Notes: generated from the letters alone by a model not told the origin. Counted from the stretch's first letter, positions 24,629-37,630 are shown. The stretch is 64,000 bases of DNA from Tricholomella constricta (GCA_013368375.1 JAACJP010000023.1:372001-436000), one strand, 5' to 3'. Numbers and translations are program-made.

Positions 24629-26072
24629 GGTCGAGGTAAGAACTATGGACGGATAATGAGGTTGGCAAGAGACTAGGCCACAGTGCTGTGGCAGATTCTT
24701 CGGGACTTAAAATATCTAATTTCTCATTTCGATGGTTTCCACTCGAACATGCTTCCTCCAACCCAATTTACTCTCAAGCATTTCCTTCTCAAACAAGAGG
24801 TTTTCAACCTCTATCGCCATGTTATTCGTGCATCAAGAGGTAGCAGCACAATGTTCTGGAGTGTATCGGGCTAACTCGAACTTCAGCTATTCCTGACCCC
24901 GTGACAAGACGGGAAACTGTGGCTTGGATTCGTAGTGAAATTGAACGATATAGACATTTGACCGATGTGGTGCGCTTGTCATTACGTTCCAACCCTTCTT
25001 ATTGTAACGTCTTTACCTAGGCTCTTATTGAGGATAGAATAAGATTGGGGCGGCGGGAAATAAAGCAGATCTTGCCCACTTGGTAGGATTTGAACAAATC
25101 TGGTTAAGTGAGGCATACACTATACACCGTTCTGAAGGTTCCCTGCTGAAGCCTGTTGTCCCTCTTTGCTGAAAATAACGATGCTTATCCTACTCGGCCA
25201 GAGGTTCAGATAACCTGAAAATTGACTTTATGATTGGTTAACTTTACAATTTGTGCGGGTATAAGTATGAAAATCGGATACAGGACCAAAAGCGAAAGTC
25301 AATCGAGCTCCAACATACATACCCCGCCGTGTTAGCCACCGCGCAACGCCTTTTTAAACTCAATACATATCGAGCGTCGCCGTCTGCTCGGTCTTCGATT
25401 CAGAAGATCTTGATTCCCCAATCTTCCTCTCTACCCCCACCAGCCACCACGTTCTAAATCCTCCCTCCGCGTCCATCCCATTTCCTTACCTTTCCTGTTC
25501 CTTTAAGCATGTTGAATGCTCAAAACAGCTCTGTTGTGAGAAAAGATTACATCCTGCTGCCTGTCGTGGGCGTAAATCGACGTGACATCACCCGTTTTGT
25601 ACACGGCACTCACGATGTATAACTGAAGGTCGAGACATCAAGTGGTTTTTTTATCATCCATCACCGGGCCGTGTGTACTTATGTCAGCAAATGATGGGCA
25701 GGGCTACCGCGAGCGGCGGGCCGCCGGTCACATGCCATCGTTTGGACGTACTAAGTTGGCCGCTACGTTATCCACCACAGGCATTTGTCTATTGACCCAG
25801 AAACTACGACCCGTAGACGTCTAGACAATAGCGCCTTTTCAATGTGTAGTGTCAAGCGCCAGCTCAGTCCCACGTGCGCCCTCGTGCACCTCAGCGCTTA
25901 ACTTGCACTACCATCCTGTCAGGAGGCGTTCTGAGCACGCCCCCTTGGGAAACTTCCTCGGGCGCTTGGGCAAAGGCCTTATAGCTTATAGAAAGGCTGC
26001 GTAAGCCTCGTCCCTCCTGCGCGGACGACACCTCGATCATCCGATCGACGATCTCCCTTTCCTCGAGTCGAC
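24629..26072. promoter_or_regulatory. Divergent region between 4E-T-like and RdRP genes
   Basis: No gene is seen in these 1444 bases between divergent start codons. On the RdRP side there is a CACGTG at 25871-25876 and a tandem TATA-like repeat, CTTATAG twice, at 25978-25991, 82 bp before the RdRP ATG. The central part (about 24880-25640) shows no supported feature; a tRNA-like B-box there was examined and rejected. Confidence 0.5.
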
Positions 26073-29000
26073 ATGGAAGTTTTTATGCGCGATGTTAGCT
26101 ATTCCGTCACTCCAAACCAACTCACTGCAGAGTTGGCCAAGATTTTTCATGGCCCACGATATTCAGGATTTTCAACCCTACCTCTCAATTTTCATGTTTT
26201 TTTATTCAGAGACAAAAGAGGGACCCGCCAGCACAGTGGTTCTGGTGCCCTAACTTTGCCGAATAATGACGTCGGTCTCAAGTTCTTGGGAGAGTATGGA
26301 GAAGAGTCGTACCGCAGGCTTGATTGCGTTGTTGGGAACCGGCGTATCAAATTTTCAAAAAGCAGACGCGAACCGCGCCTCGAGATAGTGGAAACTATCG
26401 CCCGCCAACCTTACATCGATCCCAAGGCCGCGGAGGAGAAGGAGAAAAGAGATCGTGTCCTTGGCGCAGAGAGGGTATATCTCAAGACACTCCAATTTGG
26501 ATGGGAGTGCAGAGACTTGATCTTTTCGATTGAATGGGAGCATTTGTTCGAGAATCATGGTTTTCTTTCCTTCGATGACGATCGAAGGGAGCTTAGGATC
26601 AAAATCCCTCGTACAACGGTCACCCTTGCCATCGCTATCCGATTCGCTCAGATCACCGCATTGTCGGCTCACACCACTATATCGAAAGAGCCGGTAATTT
26701 ACATGAATCTTGCAATACCGCCTGCCTTTGAATCCGAAACAAACTCGACGACCCCACGTGAACGACTAGCTGCTCTGCCCTTAGAAGATCATGCCCGCGT
26801 CGCCCCTTATACTTCACTCGCCATTCGCCTGATCTGCAGCTCCCACCAGGAGTTGCAGAAATTTCGCGAGCTTAGCAAAGTTGCGCAGCTCCATCACATC
26901 TCTGAAATGGAGACTTACGTCGAGCGTCGCGGTCTATTTTCATCCACTGTCGCGGAAGAGTTGCAACCTTTGTTACGGCGATTGAATTGGTGCGTTTCCT
27001 TTCAACTCGAATCTCTCATACGGAGCTTGGCGGTCGACATGAAAGAGTTACTCGATCTTATGCCTCACATCGTGAGGCTTACGCATGAGAAAGGGAAACG
27101 ATATGCAGCGTCAATGCTGCGCGATTTCGGGCCACGAGCGATGGAGTTGTTCTGGTCGGATCCCGATGGAGAACAGGAGACTCTTCTAGATCTCTTTCGT
27201 CGAGCACAGGTGGAATTCGAAGCACATTCAACACATTCAAAATGGGAACCTACCGACAGCAGCCTTTTTGAATCCTATCACGTCGAAATTACACCGACCA
27301 CCATGCGCTTGACTGGCCCACAGCCAGAGCGCTCCAACCGAGTTATTCGCCGGTACCAGCCGATTCACCATGAATCATTCCTCCGAGTCAGTTTTATCGA
27401 GGAAGGTCGCCTACAATACCGGTTCGACCGAGATGTTGACGGACCAGCCTTTATACGTTCCCGTGTCGGTCCATTTTTACTTCACGGCTTACTCATTGCA
27501 AGTAGGAAATTCCGATTTCTCGCGTATTCACAGTCCGCGTTGAAAGAACACGCGGTATGGTAAGTATATCGCATGCTGGACCGATTCCAATGACTGATCA
27601 CGAATATGTCGCAGGTTTGTCAAACCATTCCGTGACCCCCAGCACGGATATGTTGACGCAGCTGCCATCATAAGCAGCTTAGGCTCTTTCGACAATCTGG
27701 CATTCGACCAGGACCTCATGTTCTGCCCTGCGAGATACGGTGCCCGAATCTCCCAGGCTTTCACGGCAACAGATGCATCCGTCACCATTGAGGAGGTCGA
27801 AGAAATATTTCCTATTGATGATATCAAGACAACCTCTGGCAGCTACTGCTTCACTGACGGTGTTGGCACGATCTCTAAGGAGCTCGCTGTGGAAATATCC
27901 CAGGCACTCAAATCCAAACGGCGTCACGGCCGCTATAGGAAATACCAACCTCGAGCTTTTCAAATTCGTTTCCAGGGATCCAAAGGGATGCTGTCCGTGG
28001 ATCACACCTTAAGCGGTCGCGCGATATGCCTACGCCCTTCGATGACTAAATTTGAAGACCCGCACTCCCGAGAGATCGAAATCGCTCGAGCTTTCGATAA
28101 ACCGGGTGCCTACTTCTTGAACCGCCCACTTATCATGCTACTCGAAGGTCTCGGAGTCGAGTATGAGGTTTTCAAGTTATTCCAGGACAGAGCTGTTCAA
28201 GAAACAGAAGAGTCGGCTCAATCCCTTTCACAAGCTGCGAGGATGTTTGAGACCCATGGTCTCGGTTCCTCGTATCGACTCCCCTCCGTGATGCTCGGCA
28301 TACAAAAACTGGGTATTGATAACGTCTATTGGAGTACCTTCTACCATCGTATGTTAGAGTTCGCAATCCATCACGTCTTGCGGGTCCTAAAGAATCGAGC
28401 ACGCATACCGATTCCAGACGCATGGACTCTCGTTGGGGTAGCCGATATTCATAAGTTTCTCAAAGAAGGAGAAATCTTTGCCTGTGTCAAACCCACTCAC
28501 GATGAGGTAATATACCTCGAGGGGCCTGTTCTAATATCTCGATCTCCAACGATCCATCCTGGCGATGTTCAGATGGTTCACGCCATTGGGCCACCCCCAG
28601 ACGGGTCCTGCTTTTCCAAAGAGCGCTTGCCGAACACAGTTGTGTTCAGCGTACTAGGTATGAGTTTTCTGGAAGTTATAACACCTCTGTTCTTTAATTG
28701 AGTTCAGGATCTCGACCGCTACCTTCTTGCCTCGGGGGAGGAGACCTAGATGGCGATGTCTATAACGTCATCCCATTGAACTCGCGCCCCGAGTTCTCTA
28801 GTATACCCCGAACCTACCCACCGGCCAGTTACGAACAAGCGAAGAAGAAGCTGGTGGACCACCCAAGCACTATGGTTGATGTTGCCGAATTTGTTATGGA
28901 ATATATCAACAGCGATGTTCGTGATCAATAGCTTTCCTGGTATTGTCTGATGTTTCTTCTGAAGGTTGTGGGGATTGTTGCAATCAATTGGCTTATATTG

Positions 29001-29828
29001 GCCGACCAATGCCCTCAAGGCATCTTCGATAAAGACTGCCTCGAGTTGGCACGTCTGCATAGTGATGCAGTGGACTTTCCTAAGTCGGGCAACCCAGTCG
29101 CCCTTGACCGGATTCCAAAGCTTCGGTTCAAGGTAAAGCCAGATTGGAATGCCCCGGAAACTGTCAATCCCAACTCAGCTCAATACTACGAGAGCAACCG
29201 AGCAATCGGAAGACTCTCTCGAGATATCAAACTCCCGGTCGCTTCGACCTCCGGTGGAAAACGTCAGAGACCAAGACGACGAGAGTTAACAGTGGATCAG
29301 TTGTCCAATAACCTGAAGAGCCTTTCAGTAACCGACGATGACGATGTCGTGGCGCAGGAAGTCGAATTTCGAGTATCACAATTCCTCGATACAGCCATGG
29401 TGCCGTTCAACGAAGTCGTCGAGCACGTCCAGGCGATCTTCCATCGATATGTCTCCGAGTTGAGAACGATTTGCGCCACGTATACTCTTTTAAACTCAAG
29501 GTCTGCTTTGTTGACCGAGGAGGAAGTGGTAGTGGGAACGATCGTACAGAAGACATCTCAGCCGCGGCTGCGTCAAGACATGACAGCTAAATTGAGGGAA
29601 CGGACTGATATCCTTGTCCGTCGTATACGAGAGGAATTAGCAGAAGACGACGACGACGACAGGAAGAAGTATTTGGAAAGAGCATGGTTGGCTTGGAAGG
29701 TTTCCATTTTGGAACGCAAGTCGTTTGGCGGAGAGAGTTTCGGGTGGGTGGCCTTGGGGGCAATCTTCGACGCAATCAAAGATATCGAGGACGCACAACT
29801 CGAGGAAGCACGCAGCAGGTTTTATTGA
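26073..29828 (+). CDS. Cellular RNA-dependent RNA polymerase of RNA silencing (RdRP family)
   Basis: Makes double-stranded RNA from single-stranded template to feed Dicer in quelling-type silencing. Four exons (26073-27559, 27615-28657, 28708-28916, 28965-29828) give 1200 residues, an exact codon count. The N-terminus (MEVFMRDVSYSVTPNQLTAE) looks like an RRM-type fold. The catalytic half shows VFCPARY-like MFCPARYGARISQAF, then SYCFTDGVGTISKELA, RFQGSKGMLSVDHTL and YEVFKLFQDRAVQE. The active-site motif LGGGDLDGDVYNV has DLDGD at 28743-28757, and the three metal-binding aspartates are intact. INWLILADQCPQGIFDKDCL and LHSDAVDFPKSG follow, with a C-terminal helical tail rich in Asp/Glu. Start is ATG 26073 just after a pyrimidine-rich leader. 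This appears to be a functional host gene. Confidence 0.95.
28743..28757 (+). other. RdRP catalytic DLDGD motif
   Basis: Codons for Asp-Leu-Asp-Gly-Asp sit in exon 3 directly after a Gly triplet. In this family these aspartates bind the catalytic metal ions; all three are present. Confidence 0.95.
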
Positions 29829-30004
29829 CGTGCTGCAACCGTAAATACAAGACAATTATACACATCATGAAGATCCACTCGTACACAGCCCCGGACTACG
29901 CGCGTCGGTATGATATCAAAGAAGACGTGCACTAGAGGTGCGTCGCCGGCCGGAATTCCTCTGACAACGCAGCTCCGTTTATGAATATACAATTCTTTTG
30001 GCGG

Positions 30005-30599
30005 TTATGCTTGGTTGCGAAGAACTGAAGGAGTGGTCAGCTTCAAATTCAAGTGAATAAAGGCATCCTTACTGAGAATCACTGAATCACCCCTTCAAGA
30101 AGTAAAACCATTAAGTTATATCAAGCAGGCAGACAACTGCGACGCACCGGAGGAACATCTTGCTGATGTATCGATCCTTGTTCACGGGCTTTTTGTTTTT
30201 TCCCTTGGGAACCTCTGTCCACATCTAAAGTGCAGTCGTCAAAATCCATACGTAACATGTACAGCTGATCATAAGCACCTCCTTCACATTCTCGAGAACC
30301 TGAATCTCATGTTAGTCAAGAAGTTAACGTCGATAGGTCAGGCAACTTGCCATGTTGCTGTGCCGGTCAAAAGCTTTGACACGGGCAAGGAGCTTCCTGT
30401 TGTTCCGTAGAGAGATGAGGACTTGGGCGTGGTTTCGGACGGCCTGTTGCAAGACGGACAATGGTCCCTGGGATATTTCATGCTCTTCTAGTTGGCGGAG
30501 CTGAGCTTCGTCCAACTCCGATTTTGGGACGTGAACATATTGACTAGAAAATGCGGTATTAGACAGGGATATGACAAGTCAAGACTGTCCTCACCTCAT
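30005..30599 (-). CDS. Spliceosomal core protein SmD2
   Basis: SmD2 is one of seven Sm proteins forming the ring on U1, U2, U4 and U5 snRNAs. The coding exons are tiny. Exon 1 is ATGAG (30599-30595). Exon 2 (30543-30351) encodes [20 protein letters not shown], then [20 protein letters not shown] and [19 protein letters not shown]. Exon 3 starts at 30299 with VLENVKE. Later exons give [32 protein letters not shown] and ILRNQA before TAA (30007-30005). Both Sm motifs are intact. The intron after HSNM (30350-30300) starts GCAAGT, a GC-AG intron, and is forced by the conserved M-V-L-E-N sequence. The protein is short at its C-terminus, as in many fungi. It is divergent from Nop7. Confidence 0.93.
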
Positions 30600-30719
30600 C
30601 TTTGCGGTTCAGTGCAAGCTGAGATCGGTTGTTTGGTGACGCCAAACAAAAACTTTTCGGACTGAAAGGCAAGTTGTGATCGAAGTTGCTCCTGTGCATA
30701 AAACCAAAACCTCTACTCT
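30600..30719. promoter_or_regulatory. Divergent promoter SmD2 / Nop7 with perfect inverted repeat
   Basis: A 120-bp spacer between two divergent RNA-processing genes. It holds TTGTTTGG (30629-30636), spacer TGACG, and CCAAACAA (30642-30649), a perfect 8-bp inverted repeat, which is a candidate operator or dimer-binding site serving both directions. No TATA box was noted. Confidence 0.55.
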
Positions 30720-32804
30720 ATGGGTCGTCTAAGGCAAAAAGGAAAGGCAGGCGCGGCCAAGGCGTATGTTACTCGTTCTTCTGCTATCAAGAAGCTCCAA
30801 TGTTCTCTCGCGGACTTTCGACGCTTGTGCATCTTGAAAGGTATGATGCACGATCAGACCATACCCTTGTTCTTATCTGAGATTTTGGTTCAGGTATCTT
30901 CCCTCGGGAACCTCGCAGTCGGAAGAAAGCAAACAAGGGATCTTCTGCACCAACTTCATTCTATTATGCCAAGGATATCGCATACCTTGCACATGAACCT
31001 GTGCTCAAGAAATTACGAGAACATAAAGCCTTCGCCAAGAAACTTTCTCGTGCCCTTGGTCGCGGTGAATGGAGTAGTGCAAAATCGCTTGAGGACAACA
31101 AACCTGTTTATCGCCTTGATCACATTATCAAAGAGCGGTGAGTAGTATTACCACTTTCCTAATTTCTGACGCTGATTCTGGCAGATACCCCACATTCATT
31201 GATGCCTTACGAGACATAGATGATGCTCTATGCATGATTTTTTTGTTTGCGTCTCTGCCATCCAACTCTCGCGTCCCTCCAGAACTCATTGAAAACTGTT
31301 CACGCCTGTCGGCCGAATGGCAGCTCTACATCATGCATTCACGATCCCTGCGCAAGTCATTTTTGTCAATAAAAGGCGTCTATTACCAGGCGGAAGTCAT
31401 GGACCAAACTGTGACCTGGCTTGTACCTTACCAATTTACACAAAGTGTGAGTAACTCTTCTATACTGGATGTAGAGATATTGATCAGGTTCTAGATTCCA
31501 GCAGACGTCGATGTTCGCGTCATGCTGACATTCTTAGAGCTCTACCAAACCCTGCTGGGATTTGTATTTTTCAAACTCTATGCGGACGCTGGTTTGGTCT
31601 ATCCTCCACCGCTAGATATGAAAAAGGACGAAGGAGGTGCAGGTGTCGGTGCCTTTAGTCTCCATGATGCCTCCCAGCCAGCCGGTCCCACCTCAGGCAA
31701 AACAAAAGCGGTCGAAGTTGATGGACGGAAGATTTCCAGCAAGGATGTGCGCCAAACTATCAAAAGTATCAGCGCTACCTCTGGAAACGTGGGCGCGGAC
31801 GTCGAAATGTCGGGTCCTGACGCAAACACGGAAGAGGCTGATGAAGAGTTTGTCGTCCATCATTCTACATCTGACCCCCAAGCTTCCGCCTCTCTCCCCA
31901 CCTTAAAATCGCTAACCGACTTGCCCCAATCACTCTCTACGACGCTCTTTGCACCTTACACCTTCTATCTCTCTCGAGAAACGTCTCGACCAATCTTCGA
32001 ATTCCTTGTACGATCATTTGGTGGTCGAATAGGCTGGCCTGCCTCTTCGGGAAGCGGATCTCCCGTAGAGGAATCGGACAATTCGATCACACATGTCATT
32101 ATTGATCGGCCTTTGACTGAAAGAACGAATGAGACGGCGGAAGAACGGGAACGGAGACTACGGAGAAAATACGTGCAGCCACAATGGGTTGTGGACTGCA
32201 TCAATGCGGGTAAAATCCTACTCGAGGAGCCGTACGCTCAGGGCAAGACTCTTCCACCTCACTTAAGTCCTTTCGGCGAATATCAAGGCGCGTACGACCC
32301 TACGGTTGGACTTACGGGAGAGGGTACGGCTGCGGAGGAAGAGTCGGAGGGAGAGGAGATCGAGGAGGACGAGGAGGATGTTGAGGTGGATGGAACGGAC
32401 AAGGCTGCCTTGAAAGATGCTGCTGAGGCTGCTGCCGCGTCAGAGGACCCAGCTGCCCTGAGAGCGGCTGAGTTGGCGGCGGAAGCAGCAGGCGTGGACT
32501 TCGGTGCCTTTGAGAAGGAGGTCAGCAAAACACGAAAAATTACGAAGAAGAAGGCGGTAGAAGGGAGCATTGAGGATGCCGAGAAGGACATGAACAAGAT
32601 GATGATGAGCAACAAGCAGAAGAAGCTGTACGAGAAGATGAAGTACAGCCAGAACAAGCGCGACAACGAGGTAATAATTCAATTGATTCAGCGTGTCCAC
32701 ACACTAGCCTTAACGCTCTTTGTCTTCTATAGCGGGCGGTGCTCGAGGCCAAGAAACAGGCGATCTCAAAACAGAAGAAACGGGAGGCAAAGACGAAGGG
32801 GTAG
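30720..32804 (+). CDS. Pescadillo/Nop7, ribosome biogenesis (PeBoW) protein
   Basis: Nop7/Pes1 acts in the nucleolus with Erb1 and Ytm1 in 27S pre-rRNA processing and 60S assembly. The start [20 protein letters not shown] and [20 protein letters not shown] are diagnostic. After an intron come [60 protein letters not shown], and [20 protein letters not shown]. The BRCT domain is near 31930-32270 ([35 protein letters not shown]), followed by an acidic region, an Ala-rich helix, and a Lys-rich end ([12 protein letters not shown] spliced to [20 protein letters not shown]). The last intron was placed so that the basic tail ends at TAG 32802-32804. About seven exons. Confidence 0.94.
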
Positions 32805-33245
32805 AACTCCACTGGCAAATATCGCCGTGCACTAGCAAGGTCTTTCAATCTCAGTATTCGTTCCAGGACGGAGGAACGACTGATAGTGTCTGTCAGGAGA
32901 GCTTGGCTTTCGCGCCAAGGAGTTTTATTTTTAACTCGGCCAAACATTTTGTAGTCTTTCCTTCTCAATACGTGCAATTATTGAGATATGTGGGCCATTG
33001 AAGGTACTTGTGTGTTGATAATAAAAACATTGCGTCTAAATGCAAGCTCGTTTGCCAACCGCTAGTTAAGCAGTTTAAATTATAAAGTTGTCGTGCTGCG
33101 CTTGTTTACCGTGTGACAAATTGGTCATGTTACTGTCGCAGCTCGTCGCAGACCGCCTCCTCGCCGTGAAGCCCACTCTAGCCAGCATTTCTGTGCACCG
33201 CACTCCTTTGGTTACCGTGTTGTAAGCCCACTTTAAACGACTTTT
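32805..33245. other. Intergenic: Nop7 3' region and Sec7-PH promoter
   Basis: No gene in these 441 bases. AATAAA at 33020-33025 lies 216 nt after the Nop7 stop and is a candidate polyadenylation signal. The rest precedes the Sec7-PH start and shows no clear motif. Confidence 0.5.
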
Positions 33246-36200
33246 ATGGTGGGGCGACTCGCTGGGCGGACCAATAAACAAACTTCCGTCCGTGAGCCGC
33301 GCATCTCAGACCCAGGGCGACCGCCACCACCCTACGATCCGAGTCCTAATCTCCCCATCATTGTCGCTGAAACAACCACGACTCGCACCGAGGTTGTAAC
33401 GACGACCACAACGACACATTTCTTCTCACTTCCGCTCTGGAGGAAACGACCGTTTGCTTCCGCGAGCTCGTCGCGCCAGAGCACCTTGGATCCTTATGCT
33501 GCGACCGACGAGCATGGCATGCTTCCTCCGACTACACGCTCCAGTGTTCTAATGGTTGAAAAGGATCTCCCCCCGACACCTCCGGATGAAGGCGCCTCCA
33601 GCAGTAGCCAACAGTCTGGGCTCAGCGTTTTGCAAGACCACCTTTCGAATAGCGAATCTCGGACCAGTAACGCATCCCTTTCATCTACATCACCAAGTAA
33701 CGCACATCCCACATCCACCGCACATGAGTCCTTTTCAGCTACGCCTTCAACTGCTGCTCTGGCTCGCGCAACCCTGGGTCTGGGTCTTCCCCATGTTCTA
33801 CCTCACGTTTCTCCACCCTCGTCTTCGTCAGAAGTCAACAGTGTCGCATTCACGCAAGCTATGCCCCCCCAAGAATCCACCGACTCCTCTAACACAGTAC
33901 GTCGAAGTAAGAGCACTCAGAAGCTTAGGGCTATGGATATCGTCTCACCGAATATCCCCTTGGGCGAGGAGGAGCACATACGAACCAGAGGCTTGTCCTT
34001 TACTACTGGATCAATACTGCTTCAGCTTGGCAAGGCCGACACGAAAGGGAAAGCGAAGGAACAGGATGCAGCTTCAGACCGACAACCTACATCTCCTCAA
34101 ATGACAAACAACCTTGCGAGAAGAGCATCATTTTGGTCACGGAAAAAGTCACCTCCACAGGAACCTTCGGTGCATCTTTCGCCACCTGAACTTTTAACGC
34201 CTCTGGCATCCCAGCTTCCGGTACTCCACCCCGTTTCTCCATTCAGCATGAACATCACCATCACACCATCGTCTCCTTCGCCTGTTCCAAAGGATAAGGG
34301 TGCTCATTCTCGAGGTCTTTCTAGAAGTCATTCCGCAGGCTCTAGTCTGAGATCCCCTCCACTACGAACCCGAAATAACTCTTTTAAGGATAGACTGCCT
34401 GGCCAGATCGAGCGGTCCGCACCCTCGTCATCCCGAAAGCTATCCGCATCTCCCGTTCCTCTTTCATCGCCATCCACAGAAGTCTTCCACGAGCTAGGCT
34501 CTGCGAACCAGGAAATAAATGTACCCAAATCCCGGCGCCGTGCTCAAACGAACCCTCCTCTTCTGAATCGCCTATCTCTGGGTTGGCTCCAAACTTCCCA
34601 CAATTCTCCGCCTCCGCCGCTTCCTCGCCTCTCCAACCTCAGCTTTCGTCCACACACGAGTTGCAGCACCTTATCAGATTCGTCGCTGAGTGGACGGCAG
34701 AACTCTTCACCTCTATTCATAGAGTCTCCCAATTCTAGTAATTCTTCTCGACCATCTCTTGAAAAGGGCTCAGTGACGACCGTCCCTCTTCCCTCCGGAA
34801 AGGAAGAATCTCCCGAAGTCTATTTGAAACATCTCCAGGCAACCGTTAGCAAGGCTGAAGTAGCGGGGATCCTTGCATCAAGGTAAACTTAACGATCTTC
34901 CTCGTTGTTCATACTAACGTCCTTGGTGCAGTTCTGATCCTTTTTACGCCCAGGCTCTTCGGACATATATCGGGCAATTCAATTTTGTTGATGATCCCCT
35001 TGACGTCGCTCTCCGAAAATTGCTTATGGAGGTCGGCCTCCCGTGTGAAACCCAGCAGATAGACCGGGTCATCGAGGCTTTTGCCGGCCGTTATTTACAA
35101 TGTAATCCTGCGCTCTTCACTTCCGGCGGTAAGTGATACTCTGCGTCTCTGTTATATAAAGCTCAACCACGCCTTCAGACCATCCTTACATCTTGGCCTT
35201 CAGTTTGATTATGCTGCACACTGACGCTTTCAACAAATCCAACAAGCGTAAAATGTCTAAAGCGGATTACATCAAGAACACGCGGCTTCCTGGTGTCGCT
35301 CCCGAGGTCTTGGATGTGAGTTTAATCCGTCGGAATCAAGTACGATGTACTGATGCCTTTATGTACAGTGTTTCTACGATAACATAGTCTTTGCGCCATT
35401 CATCTTCATCGAAGATCCTCTCGACATCAATGGACAGCGAGGGCTGGCTGCGGAAGCGTCTAATCAATCGATATCTGCCAGCAGTAACTCAGCGGGAACC
35501 TTGACGACTACGGGCACTCCACTGATGAGAGCGACCAAGGTCGACCCTTACTACCTCATAACCAATGTAAGAATATCCTTGTCTCAATTCCGTCTGTTAC
35601 CCTCATACCGTTATCCACAGGGCTTGTTGGGCCCTCTTCGCGTAGATGTTGAGACTTTTGTTCCAAAAGACAGCCCTTACTCTTACGAGGGAACGGCCGG
35701 ACCTTGGAACGAGTCACAGCTTCAGCTCGCGTTTGCGAAAGCGAGTCAGATCGAAGTTGGGGCCTCCACCGACGCTCCCCGGGCATCCACTTTCTTCAGC
35801 TTGGGAGCGGGAGGTGGTTTTGCAAGTCCTCTCGGAAACCTTGGGACGCCCATACCGACAGTAGCCTCGTCAACGAGTGGAGACGCATGGACGCTGAAGC
35901 TTACCAAAGTGGGACTTTTAAACAGGAAGGACGATGTGTTGGAGCGTGGCAAGAGGGCATCGAATCGCAAATGGAGGCAATGGAGTGTTGTTTTGACTGG
36001 GTCCCAACTTCTGTTTTTCCGCGATCCTTCTTGGGCATCTTCTTTGCTCGCTGCTCAATCCGTACCATCAGACCGGCATACCATCTTCCCTCAGTCGGCT
36101 CTTTTTAAGCCAGATGAACTTTTGTCGGTGAAGGATGCAATTGCCGTTTACGACAAGTCTTACACCAAGGTGAGCGCTACTGGACTGTTTCACGGAAATG

Positions 36201-37630
36201 GCTAAGGATCATTATAGTACGAAAACACCCTTCGATTCTTGTTAGCCGATGGACGACAACTACTTCTTCAAGCTTTGAACGAGACGGACTTAAACGATTG
36301 GATAGCTGGGATCAACTATGCGAGCGCTTTCAAGTCTGCTGGAGTACGGATGCGACCACTGGAAATGTCTGGTATAGATGTCAAACTTACGGGTGTGGCA
36401 GCCGCAACTTCGCATCTCCACGATTTGCAAATCCACTCAGCGAAACCTCAGACTTGGGATGGTGACGCCCCTCGTGATTTGATGGGGATGTTATCAGGAG
36501 ACTCAGATTTGGACGCACAACAACCACCGTTGAAGCGAAAATTGACGATCGTGACTGACAGGGATGACATGGATCTCGAAGTGCCCATCGCGCCTGAGAT
36601 CGATGGTGCAGAGCAATTCAAGGCTACGTTCGACCAAGTCAAGGCGGATTTGGCGGCTGGGCGGTTGGCGCCTTCGGATGTTGAGGATTCACCTGTACAG
36701 CAAACCTCGCCTGGCAAATCCTTGGACTTTTACCCATCTTCTGCAATCTCCGCTGTCAGCGACAGCTCTCGCCTTCCCTCTCGGGCCCAAATCATGCAGT
36801 CCAAAATCGAGGATCTGGATTCACGCATCACCGCGGTCCAATCGCAGCTTGAAGCCAACATGAGATTCGTTCGCAACATCGCAACTCTCACCCCATTCCA
36901 GAAATCCACTCGCGATCGACTTACAGCTGCTGTGCAGAGCGTAGCCCAGCGCGTCGCACAAGTGCGGCTTGAAAATGCGAAGCTTGTTTGTCATCGCAAC
37001 GTCCTGATCAACGATCTTGCCTCTGAGGGACGCTCTTGGCATAGAGCTAAAGCCCTTGCCCTTCGGGCTGCCACTGAAACGCTACAAAGCCGACACTATG
37101 AAACCCTTCCTCGCATGACCCTCTCCTACCACGCCTCTGATCCCATTGAAATCCCACTGGGCAGAAAATCTTCATCCTCATACCACCTGGATCCCTCTCC
37201 GACTCATAGGCCTGAGTCTTCAATCTGCGACTCATTCCATTCAGCTATGGATTTCGGGCCAGACTGGCCATCGTCTGAAGATGCATCATCGAGTTTTCTA
37301 GGCGCCGGCGGCCATCTTTTCGATTCTCCCTCGCCCAGCACTTCGCCCTCCCTGCATTCTCATTCCATGGGCGATGGCAACGCGGAATCCCCGAGGCGAA
37401 GCTTGGTCTTGCCCCCGAACTTCCAGCGTCTGGCAGAATCACGACGCACGAGCAACGACATGATGACCCACGAGAGGTTCTACACCGCTCCTGAAAGCCC
37501 GGAAGAAGAAGCAGAGAAGTGGGATCAGACCCGCTGCGCGCAACGAGTCTCATTGGTGAGACTACCGTCGGACATTCAGCTGACGTCGCGTTTTGGACGA
37601 CACAGCCAACAGGCTACCAGGAATGCTTGA
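33246..37630 (+). CDS. Sec7-PH Arf guanine-nucleotide exchange factor (Syt1/EFA6-like)
   Basis: Activates Arf-family GTPases at Golgi or plasma membranes. The first exon (33246 to about 34882) encodes ~545 residues of Ser/Pro-rich, basic disordered sequence beginning MVGRLAGRTNKQTSVREPRI. The Sec7 domain follows over several exons: DPFYAQALRTYIGQFNFVDD, RKLLMEVGLPCETQQIDRVI, FAGRYLQCNPALF and FSLIMLHTDAFNKSNKRKMS. The catalytic glutamate finger (Glu in LPCETQ) is retained. A PH domain spans about 35870-36340 (KVGLLNRKDDVLERGKRASN; WRQWSVVLTGSQLLFFRDPS; LLLQALNETDLNDWIAGINY). A coiled coil follows (KIEDLDSRITAVQSQLEANM). The C-terminal tail is Ser/Pro-rich. Sec7+PH order with long disordered N-terminus fits fungal Syt1-like GEFs; the exact orthologue is not assigned. 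Confidence 0.9.

Noticed and set aside
25060..25180. tRNA-like B-box (minus strand GTTCAAATC near 25100-25085)
   Set aside because: The bases flanking the loop do not form a T stem, no acceptor pairing is found, and the A-box resemblance upstream is poor.
26073..29828. RdRP as a possible integrated RNA virus polymerase
   Set aside because: The DLDGD motif, exon structure and domain pattern are those of the cellular silencing RdRP family, not viral polymerases.
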